In this document: positions 10,594 through 22,257 of the stretch, one piece after another | How the letters are laid out: each line of letters opens with the position of its first letter | How positions within the stretch are numbered: the first letter of the stretch is position 1 | DNA from: Geosiphon pyriformis | Lineage: Eukaryota; Glomeromycota; Glomeromycetes; Archaeosporales; Geosiphonaceae | Direction of reading: 5' to 3' | DNA: 64,000 nucleotides | Assembly: GCA_016748015.1 (NCBI GenBank) | Contig: JAAOMT010000072.1 | Location: forward strand, 135,012 to 199,011 | Position numbers and translations under genes: made by a program | The notes under the pieces: generated by a model | The model's database searches: none | Seen by the model: the letters and a program-made list of their open reading frames with translations, nothing else | What the model was told of the DNA's origin: nothing

Positions 10594-13117
10594 TATAGGC
10601 AAGTTTAGCAATTTTTTCTTGTTTTTTTCTTTATTACTCTCTTTATTATCTGATTCATTGGATTGTTTTTCTTTTTGGTTCTGTTTAAATACTAGAAGAA
10701 TTGTCTAATAGCAGTACTTAACTATAATAGACTTCTTATTACATCTGATGGTTAGCTTACAAAGTTCATAGACAAATAAGGCTTTTGTTTTCTTAAGCCA
10801 TTTATTGCCAATAATGATGATGTATTCTTTAACTTTAGAAACTTTCATATTAGTTTTAATGCTAATATTATTAATGCAAACAGAAATAACTTTGTTTATG
10901 CTCAGACTTTTTTTTTTGTTACCATATACATTGGTTATTAGTCAAGTAGAAGACTTGTCAATCTTTCTGCCAATTGCTTCAAGAAAGTATTTGGAAATAA
11001 CACTAACAGATAATCTACTGTTTAGGATCAAATTAATGAAGTATTTAGCCACTTAGACTTTGCAAATCAAAAAAATGACATTGCTGTTATTAGCAAGTCT
11101 AGCTTGACAAGAATACTTGTTGTTTTTGGATGTTTTTTTCTTTGGAATTAAGGATTTATAAAGATCTTTTCTAAACTATAGATGGGTTATTAACTGGCCA
11201 AAGATAATGTGAGCTGGTATTTCCATAAAATTTTTAACAATAAAATAGAGACCAGATTTTTGTATAATTTTTAAAGGTTTTAGCTTTAGAAAATTTTTAA
11301 AAATTTTTGCTTTTGGTGGCTCATTGTTGTTAGCAGTTGATGTAAAAGCTTTATTGAAATCCAGAGTAAAATCAATCTTGGCTTTTTTTTTCTTGTTAAA
11401 TTAAAAGAATTAATTGCTAATTCATCTATATTATGGTCATTATTAGTTAAGTTAAAAATGTAAAAAAAGTTTTTTTCTGGTTGGCTTGCACTCTTACCCT
11501 TTGGAAATGCACCTATTAATTTAAAGACTAATAAACAGTAACTTTAACTAAGGAATCTTTTTCAAAGAAATTAACATTGGCATAATTAAGTTTTTAATTG
11601 AGAACATTATTATTATTAAGTCTGTTGTTCTGAGTATTATTGTTTTTAGAAGCTAAAGAAGACAACAAAAGATTGTTACAATCTTTAGAAAAGTATCTAG
11701 TTAATTCACAATAATAGCACACATAAAAGCCACAATTTTGCTGTTTTTGGTATAGTAATTACTAGAACTGATTAAAATGTAATTCAAATTTGGATTTTTG
11801 TGATTGTTGATTCTCTCTAACTGCTTGGGCTAAAGGTTTTAGTAGCCAAGCAAAATTGGTTGTAAGTCTATCTATTAACTGTTTATTTGGATCTTAAGTT
11901 TAAGCAGTAAAAAAGATGGCAGCTATTTGAGAAGCAGAAACCAAAATAAGAACAGAAACAAAAATTAGAAAAGTAAATTCCAAGTACATTTTTTGATTAT
12001 CTTTAATTTTTTGAACAAGTTCAATAGCCAAGTTCATTGTTAGATTATTTTTTAAAGCCAAAAGAAACCAAAAAGCATATGAAAGATCAGTTCTTAATTC
12101 TTTTATAAAAGAATAAATTTTTTGCTCTTTTGTCTAATTTTTTTTAAAGTCTACTTGTTTAATTAATTTTCTGATTGCTTTGGTGTATTTGGTTACAATT
12201 TTACCAGAATCTTGAGTTTTTCTTTTTAATTTCATATGTTATTTTAAAATTAAGATAGAAATTCTGAATTTGTTTTCAAACTAAGTAACAAAGAAAGTAT
12301 TTTTTTCTCTAATATTTGTTGGTATCTATCTAATAATTTTTTGATGAGCACCAATATTGGTTTTTTGTAAAAATCAAGTAACAAGAGAGCCTTAAAGATA
12401 GTCACCAATGATTTAAAACTTGTATTCTGCATCATACTAATTTGTAGTGGCTGTTTTTTTGAAATCATTCAACTATTTAATTAGGTCTTAAGCATCATCT
12501 CTAAATAATAATAATGCAGTGTTGTTTTTTCATCCCAAAGCAGTTTGTATATCTTGAAGGGCAGCTAAAATATTTGTTTATATAGGATCAACAGCCATTG
12601 GTTTAGGAGTAACAGTTTGTGTAAAATAATCTGAATTACTTAAGAAGAAATTAAAAACAGAAGTGGTTAGTAGCTTTCTTCTTCTGTTTCAAAAAGAGTT
12701 TTAGCTAATTAATAAGCAGCAATCTAAATATGGATTTAATGATTTAAATATTCAAAATTAGAAGGCTGTAGTTCAAAAATTGTTGAATATAAAAGCTGAT
12801 TAATGTTATTGTTTCTTTTTTTAAGATTGTCTTTAAAGTAAGCTTGGTCAAAAAAGTAAGTTGTGTAGGCTGTATAAGTTTCAGCTAAATGCTTATTTAG
12901 AAACCAGTTCCAGAAGTCTTGAAATTGTCTACTGGATTGTTTTTTAAGAGAAAAGCAGATCAAACAGAAAGGCAGAGAATTGAGTACAATAAAATTTAGG
13001 TCATTTCTGTTGTATGCTATAAAGTGTTTTTCTAATTGTTATGACAAGTATAAATAATTACTCATACAATAAAGAAATAAGTGAATTTTAACAACCTCAT
13101 AAGGAGCATTACTTTTA
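10594..13117 (-). pseudogene. D1: decayed gag and retropepsin
   Basis: The minus strand, read from about 13000 downward, gives a gag-like region (FWNWFLNKHLAETY, then QLLYSTIFELQPSNFEYLNH at 12963-12736, and a piece at 12468-12250), then a retropepsin region near 11060-10840. There LILNSRLSVSVISK stands where an active enzyme has a DSG triad, and YIIIIGNKWLKKTKA is the usual C-terminal part. The catalytic Asp is lost. Stops are frequent. The reading continues into 7304 once E is removed. It is part of the D1 gag-pol. Confidence 0.8.
13095..13111 (-). other. D1 primer-binding site, decayed
   Basis: The plus strand has CCTCATAAGGAGCATTA six bases from the LTR. The second D copy has a CACCA end at the same place (39301-39305), so the ancestral form resembled CCTCACAGGGAGCACCA of family A. 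Spacing to the LTR is six bases in both D copies, against two in families A and B. Confidence 0.6.
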
Positions 13118-13839
13118 TGTTACAGATTGAAGTAATAAATTAATGAATAGCAAAAAAAAACAAGATTATAAGATAATAAAATTAATTAAAAAGAATTCAA
13201 TTTCAAGGAACAAATTGAATAAGTATGGATTTAATGTATAAGATTAGTCTCATAAAATATCTTAATTGTTATTTTTTTCAAAAGATAACTAAAAAATTTG
13301 AAGATAAAAGAATAGTTTATACTATTAACAAATAATAACACACTGGTATAATTCTATGCTTTATATTGGCACTTTTAGAATTCAATATTAGATATTAGAT
13401 GTGTTCTTCAGTTATATTTTATTCAATAATTTTTAAATGCTCTAATTATACAAATTAGAAAAAGAATAGATAAATGCCAACAAGTAATTTTTTATTCCAA
13501 GATGTTTTGATACTTGAAGATAAGAAAAGAAAAATTAGTGAGAAAAGAAAAATTGAAATAAAGTTGTTATTTTATTTCTTTGTTTTCTTTTGATTTGTGT
13601 ATGTTTTTTTATAGTTAAGAGATTCATTACTTATATAGCTATTGAAAGTGGTTAATGATTAGATTAATGACTAGGTCAATAATCAGATTAATAATCAACA
13701 ATTAGGTCATTGATTAAGTTAATAATCAGATTATTAATCAAGTCAACAATTACTATCTAAAAATAGTGTGGCTAATTATATGATATTAGTGGTAAATACA
13801 TGTGATAACTAATAAAAAGTATGGGTTTCAACTGTAACA
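13118..13839 (-). repeat. 5' LTR of D1
   Basis: It starts TGTTACAG and ends CAACTGTAACA, giving a perfect 6 bp terminal inverted repeat. It aligns with the LTR of D2 (39312-39980) and, in the opposite orientation, with 13844-14283. An internal run of ATTAATAATCAG-like short repeats lies at about 13650-13750. The bases after it (ATAT) would be its target duplication. Confidence 0.8.
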
Positions 13840-14283
13840 ATATCAATTTTTTTCATATCACTTATTTTTTTCTCTCTACCTTCAAGTATTTAAACATTTT
13901 GGAATAAAAAAAATTACTTGTTGGTATTTACCTACCCTTTTTTTAACTCATATAATTGTAGCATTTAAAGATTATTGAATAAAACATAACTAAAGAGTAT
14001 ATTTAATACTTAATATCAAATTTTAAGAGTGCTGATATAAGACATAGAATTATACCAATGTGTTATTATTTGTTAACAGTATGAATTATTTTTCTACTTT
14101 TAAATTTCTCAGTTATCCTTTGAAAAAAATAGTAATTAAAATATTTTATAAGACTAATCTTGCATATTAAATTTATTCTTATTTAATTTGTTCTTTGAAG
14201 TTGAATCCTCTTTGATTAATTTTATTATTCTACAATTCTATTCTCTTTTGCTATTTGTTAGCTTGTTACTCTAATTTGTAATA
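13840..14283 (+). repeat. D3: LTR remnant in inverted orientation
   Basis: The reverse complement matches D1 LTR sequence 13118-13560 (for example ACCAACAAGTAATTTTTT, and the AACAAATAATAACACA segment). It ends at GTAATA (14283), a decayed LTR edge, directly followed by family A sequence with GTAT as a probable target duplication. The other end is lost where D1 begins, so D1 appears to have landed inside the LTR of an older, oppositely oriented D element. Confidence 0.7.
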
Positions 14284-15848
14284 GTATTTTGCTTTAATGT
14301 TTAGTATATAAATAATACTAAAAGTATAAATAAGTTTTATTTTTGCATATTTTTATAACTTATTTTTGCTAATGCTTTACACAATATTTAATTGAATTGT
14401 TCTACCAATTTGTTTGTTTAAAAGTAATATAATAATAATAATAGTTATTTTATTTCAAATTATTGGCTTAATTTAATAAATATGGTATTGATAAAATAAA
14501 TTTTTTGGTCAGATAATAACTTTTTTAAACATTTATGTTAGCAAATCAGATTTTAACATACAAATTCAGTTACTGTTTTAACATTTATTATTTGAATAGC
14601 TCTAACTTTAAGCTATTTAATAAGATAGTCTATAGTTATAATAATATAACAATTTTTTTTTGATTTTAATTTTATCAAATAGATTTTCAACTAAAATAGA
14701 TCAAAGTAGTTTTATTATTCTGGCTCCTTTTTTTCTTTGATAAGAGCCACAATTAAGAACATATTTAAAAATATTCTTATATATTATTGGTCAATAATAT
14801 AGATTAATTGTTTTCTTTAAGATAACATTTTTATTAAAGTATTTTGCTATTAGATTAAAATACATGTTAAACAAAACAATTTTTTTTTCATTATTTTTTA
14901 TGACTTGTTATGATATAATACAGTTTTAATATTTCTGACAATATAATTAGTTGTTTTACAAAAAATAATTTTAAACTTGTTTTTATATAGCATTTTGTTT
15001 TTGTTAAAACAGTTTTTTTTTAAACTGAAATGTTAACAGATATTAATATAATTATTAGTAAGTAGCTGTATTTATTGATCCAAAATTAGATTTGAGTTAT
15101 TTTTGACAAACTGTTAGTATTAGTGTTTTTAATTCTTTTTTTATAATGTATTTTATATAAAAACTATTGCAAATAAGTATTCTATTTTACATACTTTTCT
15201 TTAAGTTGTGGTTTGCTAAGTAACCAAATAAGTTTTTTGTAATTAATATATAAATTAAATGATTGGCAAAAATAGTGTCTTTAGTTTTATATTGTCTAAT
15301 AAATAACAAATCATTTTAAATCAGTAATATTATATATTTTTTCAATAATATTAGTATTGTGACTGACATAGACAATTGAATATTTTTGATTATTAAGTCT
15401 AATTTGTGATAAAATGGCTTCTAGTGTATTTTTTAAGACATATATAGTAATGATAAAGTGTTTATTAAAGTTCAAGTAAATTAGAATTTATGTTTCAATA
15501 AGTTATTTTTTGAAATAATTAAAAGTTTCTTGTTAATTGGCTTTTTATAAGTATAAAATATGTTTTAACAATAAATAATAAAGAGGTTTGGCAATATTAA
15601 AGAAGCTTTTAACAAATTGATAGTAGTATTCAATCAGTCTTAAAAATTTTTTTAGTTTTTATAGATTGATTAGAGCAGAGAAATTTTTAACTTTTTGAAT
15701 TTTGTCAAGATTTAATTTTATTCTATCTTTGCCAATAATGTGTTCTAAAAATTTTAACTTGGTTTTTTTAAAAAAATATTTGTTAAGATTAAATTTTAGT
15801 TCTGAATTTTAAAGGCAATAAAAGACTTGTTAAAATTAATATATATGG
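14284..15848 (-). pseudogene. A3: decayed family A integrase, RNase H and RT part
   Basis: Minus-strand sequence aligning with A2 46700-45130 and matching it better than C2. Landmarks are the integrase C-terminal half (about 14284-14900), the linker, the RNase H region with the AAGTTGTGGTTTGCTAAGTAACC string (about 15200-15260), and the RT end up to about 15848. No frame longer than about 60 codons survives. It is cut on the left by D3 and on the right by the H LTR; its RT start, dUTPase and gag are not found anywhere in the window. Confidence 0.7.
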
Positions 15849-16769
15849 TGTTATATGTAATTATTTAGATGTTAAAATAAATAACAAATTTATAACTTAG
15901 TACTTAATAGTTAATTATACTGTAGATAGTTTCTAAAGGTTTTGGATTTGAAAATTTTGGTTGAGTTTTTTGTATAATAGACAAAAATTTACTTGGTAGT
16001 TGTTTTTCTTAAATTTTTTTTTTTAGCATAGAGATCAGTTTAATTTAACAGTAATGCTTTTCTAATAAACTATCTTTAAGTTTTTACTTTTGTTTTATAA
16101 GTCTTTTACTAAGCTATTTTTGACAGCAATATTTCAATACTTAATTTTTTACTTAATTAGTACTCAACATAAAACAAAAATAAAAAAAAATAAAAAAAAT
16201 TAAGAAAAAAAAATAAAAAATTAGTATTCTATCAATAGCTGTAATTAAAAATTATTGGTCTAGTATAATTAAGTAACAAATGTTATTAACATAAATTGTT
16301 AATGAGATCAGAAAGTAATAATATTAATTTAATAAAAAAAATAACATAAATTGGATAATAAAGCAATAATTTTTTTTGATATTTAGATAATTCTACTTCA
16401 AGATATAAAAACTATTTTTTAAAAAAAGAGATAGTTATAAATATTTATTGTTAATTAACTAAAAACTTGTCTAAATCTGTAAATACTTTTCTTAATTTTA
16501 ATACTATTCTTATATATACATAATTTTTGTTATATAAGATCTTATATATTTCTACTTTTTTTTACATTATTTTTTAAAACTGTGCTTATTTCTGAATAAT
16601 GTGCCATAATTTTCTGAAAATGTGTTATGCTTTTTTAATAATGTGCTTATTTTTATATATATGTACATTTTTAAAAATGTATTTACTTATTGAGTATTAT
16701 TTTTCTATTGGCTTATTCTTATAATTTGTTTTTCTTATTTTTTTCTTGTATTTTTTTTTATAAATAATA
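15849..16769 (-). repeat. Left LTR of H (C-like)
   Basis: It aligns with 34785-35731 over its full length and more distantly with the C2 LTR (59835-60692). It starts TGTTAT and ends AATAATA. The flank ATGG (15845-15848) sits in family A sequence at a place where A2 also reads ATGG. The matching duplication is not present at the right LTR, which is flanked by GTGC. Confidence 0.7.
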
Positions 16770-19700
16770 TATATTTTTTTTAATATTAAGTTCTATTAAA
16801 ATTTTTATTTTAAATTAACTCCATTACTTTTTTTTCCAATATTGTGTGTTTAATTTTGCTTCTTAGGTTTTCAAATTAAGAGTGGTTATCTTTTTTTATT
16901 GGTTAATATTTATTGTTTCTATTTTTGTATACAGTAGTATTTTTGAATAATTCTGAAATATAATGTATAATTAATAGATTATTTTAATATATAGTATAGA
17001 ACTTGTTTTTTTAATAATGTTTTTAATTTGTTGTACTATTTGTTAATTGAATGTTTTTTTGAATTTATTTGTGTATAATTCTTGAATATTCAACTTTTGT
17101 TTTAGTGATAATAACAATATGTTTTTAAAAGTTGTTTTATTCATAATTTCTAGTTTTTTTTAGTTAATTTTTCTATTAAAATAATACTTGGTATTTTTTC
17201 AAAAGTGTTTTTTACTTTTTTATGATCTTATTTGACCAATAATTTGATTATATTTGTAGTTACTAGTATAAACTGCTTTTTTTTTTCTTTTTCTTTATTT
17301 ATGTTTTTATAACAAATTGTTTAATAATTAATAGTTATTTTTATGTTTAATTGTTGCTAATTTATTGTTTAAAATAATTTTTATGTTAATATGTAAATAT
17401 GATCTAGAATTTTTATTTTTTTGAATTTTTTTTATTACTTATATAAGTGTTTTTTATATACTATTCTAATAGTTCAGATTAATGTGTTTGCTTTAATAAT
17501 TATAATTGGTTTCAAATCTGATCTTATTTAATTTAACTAATATTTATTATATTTCTAATTATGAAATATTATTGGTAAAAGATAATATTATATTGTAATA
17601 TAGTTTTAGTTAAATACTATGTGCTGTTTGGGCTAAAATTTTGTTGTTTTATCTTAACTTATATGCATTATTTTCTAGAATTTTTTTAATATGAAATAGA
17701 CCATCTTATTTGGAGTTAAATTTTTTATTCTATTGTTTTTTTACTTTAGTATAATATAAAAATACTTTGTTTCTAATTTTGAATTTAATTGGTTTGTCTG
17801 ATAATTGGTTATTATGCTATTTTTTTGTTTTTTCTGTGATTTTTGTATATTATCAGCTGCTTTTCTTCTCTAGTGTTTTTATTAAGTAATAGGTTTTTTG
17901 CAACAATGTTTTTTGACAATTAGTTTCTGTTATTGGTTTTGTTAAATATATGTAAATATCTATTTCTATTGATATTGTTGTTATTTTACTATATACAAGT
18001 TTAAATAGTGTTGTTTGTATAATATTTTGTTTTATTGTCTAATAAGTAAATAGTATTAATAGTACAAACAAATTTTATTTGTTCTGGTTTTTTTGGATTT
18101 TAGCTATTGTTTTACACAATGTTTTAAATCTTTTAATTAAGCTATTGGTTTGTAAATAATATAAAGATGATAATGGTTTTTTGATTCCAAATTTCTGACT
18201 TAATTTTGTTAATATTCTATTCATAAAATAAGTTTTTTGGTTTAATAACAATTTTTTTAGACATTTATGTTAACAAATCAAATTTTAATATATGAATTTG
18301 GCTACAAATTCTGTATTTGCTTTTTAAATAACTTTAACTTCTGGTCATTTTGTAAAATAATTCATAACAACTGCTATATATTAATTGTCTTTGCTAATTA
18401 ATATTAATAATTTGACTAAGTTAATTTCTATTTAATTAAACAACTGTTTTACTTTAATTGGTCTTAGTGGTTTATTGGGTTTTATTTTTTATTTTTTTAA
18501 TAAACATCACAATTTTGAATATATTGAATAATATCTAAATACATTAATAGCCAATAATATCTTTTTCTGGTTTTTTTTATAATAGTTTTTTTATAAAAGT
18601 GTTTTGTTGTTAGATCTAAATGCATATTAAACAGTATTGTTTCTTTTTTTAGTTTTGTAATAACTTTAAGTAGCTGGTTTAATTTTTTTTTGTTTTTCTA
18701 ATATAATATATTTTAGTAAATAATAAAATAAATAATTGTTGTTTTATGTTGTTTTGTTCTTTTAAGATAATTTTTTCTTGAACTGTTGAGTATTAATATA
18801 ATATTAAAGTTGTTAATATTTTGTGTATTTATTTTTTGACTTATTTTTCTGTTTGAAATATTTTTAAATTTGTTTTATACATAATAAATTATTAAAATTT
18901 CTGTTTTTTTTTTCTTTTTTATAGTGTACTGTATATTGAAATAATAATAATTCTATTTTTTATTTGGCATGCTAATTGTTTTCAAATTTTTACTTTTAAA
19001 TTAATGTTAACTTTTTGTAATCTGTATAAACATTAAATTTTTAACTTAAGTATTTTTTCTATTTAATAACAGCTTAATAGATAGCTAAATGTTTTAATAC
19101 AAAGTTTCATAGTTTTTTTTAATTAAATTTAAACTTAAGCTAACATATATTACTAAATATTCTTATTTATTTGATCTTTTATGTAATAACATAACTCTTA
19201 ATATTTGGCTTAATACATCTGTAATAATAATGAATAATTTGTTATGGTTTAAATAGATTAATACTAAAGCTTAAATAAGTTTTTTGTTGTTTTTCTGTTC
19301 ATTTATATTTGGTATTCTTGACTTGAAGCTGGTAAAGTAGTTAAGCCAACTTAGAAAAGTTGTAAATAAAGTGTTAATTGTACTTGGCAAATTTTAGAAA
19401 TAATTAAAGTTCAATAAAATTAATAAGTACTAAAAAGTTTTTAACTATCTCAATTTTATCTGGATCTGTTTTGATGCTATTTTTGCTTACAACATATTCT
19501 AAAAACTTGAATTTAGTTTTTTAAAAAAATATTTAATGACATTCAACTTTAATTCTGTTTTTCTTGGCCTTTTAAATATTTGTTAAAAATAATAGAAATA
19601 ATCATCAAATGTTTTAAAAAACACATTAGTGTTATTTAGATAAATTATTACTAATTTCTATAATAATTTAATATAAACAATTTCTATTAGTTATTGAAAA

Positions 19701-21200
19701 ATAGCTGAAGCATTGGTTAAGCCAAAAAGCATAATATTAAATTCAAATTTTTTTTTGTATTAAATACTATTTTCTTCTTATTGACTGTATTTATGATTAT
19801 TTGTTAGTAACTACTGTTTAAGTCCAATATGAAAAATTATTTCTTTTTACCAAAAGTGTTAAATAGTTTTTAAATTTGTAAAGTTGAATAACTGTCTTTA
19901 TAAATAATATTGTTAAGTTTTCTGTAATCCATACAAAAGCAAAATTTTTCATTCTTTTTTTTAACCAAAATAACTGATAATAATTATAAACCTATTAATG
20001 ATTAAATTAATTTATTGTCTAATATACAGTTGATTTTTTAATAAATAATTTTATGGCTGATAAGTGATATTTGGTATGCTCTCTGTTTAATTAGCATTAT
20101 ATATCTAATTTTAATTTAATGTTAGATAATATCTATTCTGCCAAATTCATTTTTATTTGCAAAGATATTAGTAAAGTTGTTAAGTAATAATTTGATTTGT
20201 ATTTGCTAAAAAGAATTCAAATTTTTTAAGTTTATTTGCTCTAACTATTTTAATTGTAACAAATAACACTTTTTTTGGCCATAAATTATTTATAATATAA
20301 AATTTGCATATTCACATAGTTGTAAAAAGTCTAGAATACTAGTTAGTAATTAATTTTTAATTCTTGTATTTAAGTATCTGATGATAATTTTACTTAGTAT
20401 TTTTATTGAGTTTTTAATTGTATTATGAATTAGAATTTTAATGTGTTTATGAATTTTAATTAATAAATATAGATTAGTAATGACAATTTTTTTTAATTTG
20501 TAAATAGTAGATTTTACTTCAAAAATCTGTGATTGATTTTTTACTTTTCTTGATCTTTCATTTTTCTTGCTATTTTTAATATATATTAATTATATAATAG
20601 TATAAAAATTGATTGATAAGTAGAAATAATTTTTTCTTGATTAATTATTTTTTTTTGTTATATTAATTAATATTTTCATTTTTTTTATTAATTTAAACCT
20701 ATTAATCTCTTTTGTTGTTATTTCTAACTTTTTTTTTGTTTTTATTAACACAAATTGAGCTATTTTTACTAAAGACAAAAATATTGTCTATGCTATTTTT
20801 TTATTAGATTCAATAATATAGGCTTTTTTTGATTTATTTTGTAGCATTATAATAATATTTCTTATATGTCTTGTGTTAATTATTTCTCTTTTAATGCTAA
20901 TTCTCTTTTTTACTAAACTAAATCTAAAAGCTAATTAAACTATTATGGTTGCTAGAATTTCCAGTGCTATTTTCAAATCTATACTAATATGCAAGTAGAA
21001 TTCTAATTTAATGGTCTTCTTTATAGAATATTTGAGATCAAACTTTATATTAATATTATATGTGCATTTAGACATAATATTTTTATTATTATTACTAAAC
21101 TATTTAAGTTTTTGTTTTATAGAAAAATCTGAAAGTGTGATGTATTGTTTAGAATTTAAATTAGAGTTTAAATTATTATTATTGCTATTTTTAATACTGT
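16770..21200 (-). pseudogene. H internal part 1: decayed third ORF, integrase, RNase H, RT, dUTPase
   Basis: The minus strand follows C2 in order: third-ORF region (about 16790-17500), integrase (about 17620-18620), linker and RNase H (about 18800-19330), RT (about 19400-20060; active site reads YLNN), then a dUTPase remnant (about 20700-20980) with IDLKIALEI, REIINTRHIRNI for motif III (Asp and Tyr lost) and IIESNKKIA for motif IV. Stops and frame changes are everywhere. It breaks at B, and resumes at 31165. The plus-strand frame at 21011-21220 is not a gene. Confidence 0.7.
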
Positions 21201-21408
21201 TGTTACCAGTAGAATTTTAGCTATTAATTAGCAGGAAAATTACCCTTATAATTCCTATAATTAATTGGTATATTAATATCATTTCAAATTATCATTTATT
21301 ATTTAATCAATTATCACATATCACGATTCAATTAAATAATCCAATTAGTATAACAGAAAGTAGAATGATCAAATTACACAATACTCTGAACTTTGTAACA
21401 TTCTAAAA

Positions 21409-21560
21409 TTCGCCGAAATTTATAGAAATTCGCCGAAATTTATAAGATATTCGCTGAAATTTATAGAAATTCGCCGAAATTATGAATAGTTCACCCAAAT
21501 TAATCAATAGTTCAGCGAAATAACTTGTAGTTCATCAAAATGTATCTTTAGTTCGCCGAA
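21409..21560 (+). promoter_or_regulatory. Phased array of eight TTCGCCGAA-like boxes (LTR U3)
   Basis: Boxes begin at 21409, 21429, 21450, 21470, 21490, 21511, 21531 and 21552, so the spacing is 20 or 21 bases throughout. The core TTCGCCGAA is a half-palindrome (TTCG, one base, CGAA). Boxes 1, 2, 4 and 8 are perfect; box 3 is TTCGCTGAA; boxes 5-7 (TTCACCCAA, TTCAGCGAA, TTCATCAAA) are diverged. It lies about 55 bases upstream of the TATA box. I infer a transcription-factor binding array, each site two helical turns from the next. Confidence 0.75.
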
Positions 21561-21613
21561 AGTTGAGCAAAGAGAAAAAGTGCAAGTTCATAGACTAGTA
21601 CTACAACAAGTTG

Positions 21614-21620
21614 TATAAAA
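21614..21620 (+). promoter_or_regulatory. TATA box of B 5' LTR
   Basis: TATAAAA about 55 bases downstream of the phased array. It is conserved in the 3' LTR at 30573-30579. Transcription would be expected to start roughly 25-35 bases on, setting the U3/R border near 21645. Confidence 0.65.
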
Positions 21621-22214
21621 GAAGAGCTTTTCTCTTCAAGAAAATGTATCTTACTTTAGATTTATCACTTAGAACCATTCCTATACACACAAAAAGAAAT
21701 AAATATCAAATAATTCGAAAAACCAAATTCTTTAATTATTGCACTTGGAAAATCCCCAAAACCCAACTAACGTTTTGAAATTGATTAGCTACCAATTTCA
21801 GTAAACTGTTAGTGACTCCAGGCCTGGATAGAAAACGTTTCCCTTGACAGAATTCAATTTCTTTTACATTTCTTTTACATTTCTTTTATTTTTTTATTAT
21901 AATCATTAGGGTAGCCTACAGACAAGATTCTTATAGAAGAGTTGACTTTTACAGCAAAGTAACTACACATTTTTAGTGAGCTTCCAGATGAGCAATTCCT
22001 GGGAAAGAGTTGACGTTTACTACAACGTAACTACATAAAGTAACTGATAAGAAATTGGCCATTCTACTTATAAGCCCAGCAGTTTAAATTATAGGAGATA
22101 ATTTGAAGATAAATTCAGTTATTGGAGGTTCAACTACTTTTAAAAAACGTGAATTTGCAACCAACAGACAGTTACAACATTCAAGAAAAGAGACCAAAAA
22201 TCTCCAGTAACATT

Positions 22215-22230
22215 TGGTGCTCTTCCACGG
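22215..22230 (+). other. B primer-binding site
   Basis: TGGTGCTCTTCCACGG begins two bases after the LTR. The start TGGTGCTC is shared with family A, then the two differ. The complement ends GAGCACCA, as in a mature tRNA 3' end. An elongator tRNA-Met-like primer is possible but not shown. Confidence 0.7.
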
Positions 22231-22257
22231 AAATAACACAGCAACAACAAATTCAAA

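Larger units (their letters stand above)
21201..22212 (+). repeat. 5' LTR of B
   Basis: 1012 bp, starting TGTTACCAG and ending CCAGTAACA. It contains the phased TTCGCCGAA array, a TATA box at 21614 and an AAATAAATA string at about 21698 that could act in 3' end formation. The bases after the TATA box (AAGAGCTTTTCTCTT) form a short near-palindrome. Confidence 0.92.

Noticed and set aside
10805-11056. Hydrophobic 83-codon plus-strand frame
   Set aside because: It is antisense to the D1 retropepsin, whose motifs read clearly on the minus strand.
16770-20900. Long gene-poor AT-rich stretch as host intergenic DNA
   Set aside because: The minus strand follows C2 domain by domain, so it is a decayed element.
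21409-21560. Regularly spaced repeat reminiscent of a CRISPR array
   Set aside because: The repeat is only 9 bases, the spacers are about 11 bases and similar to each other, and it sits in an LTR promoter in a eukaryote-like sequence.
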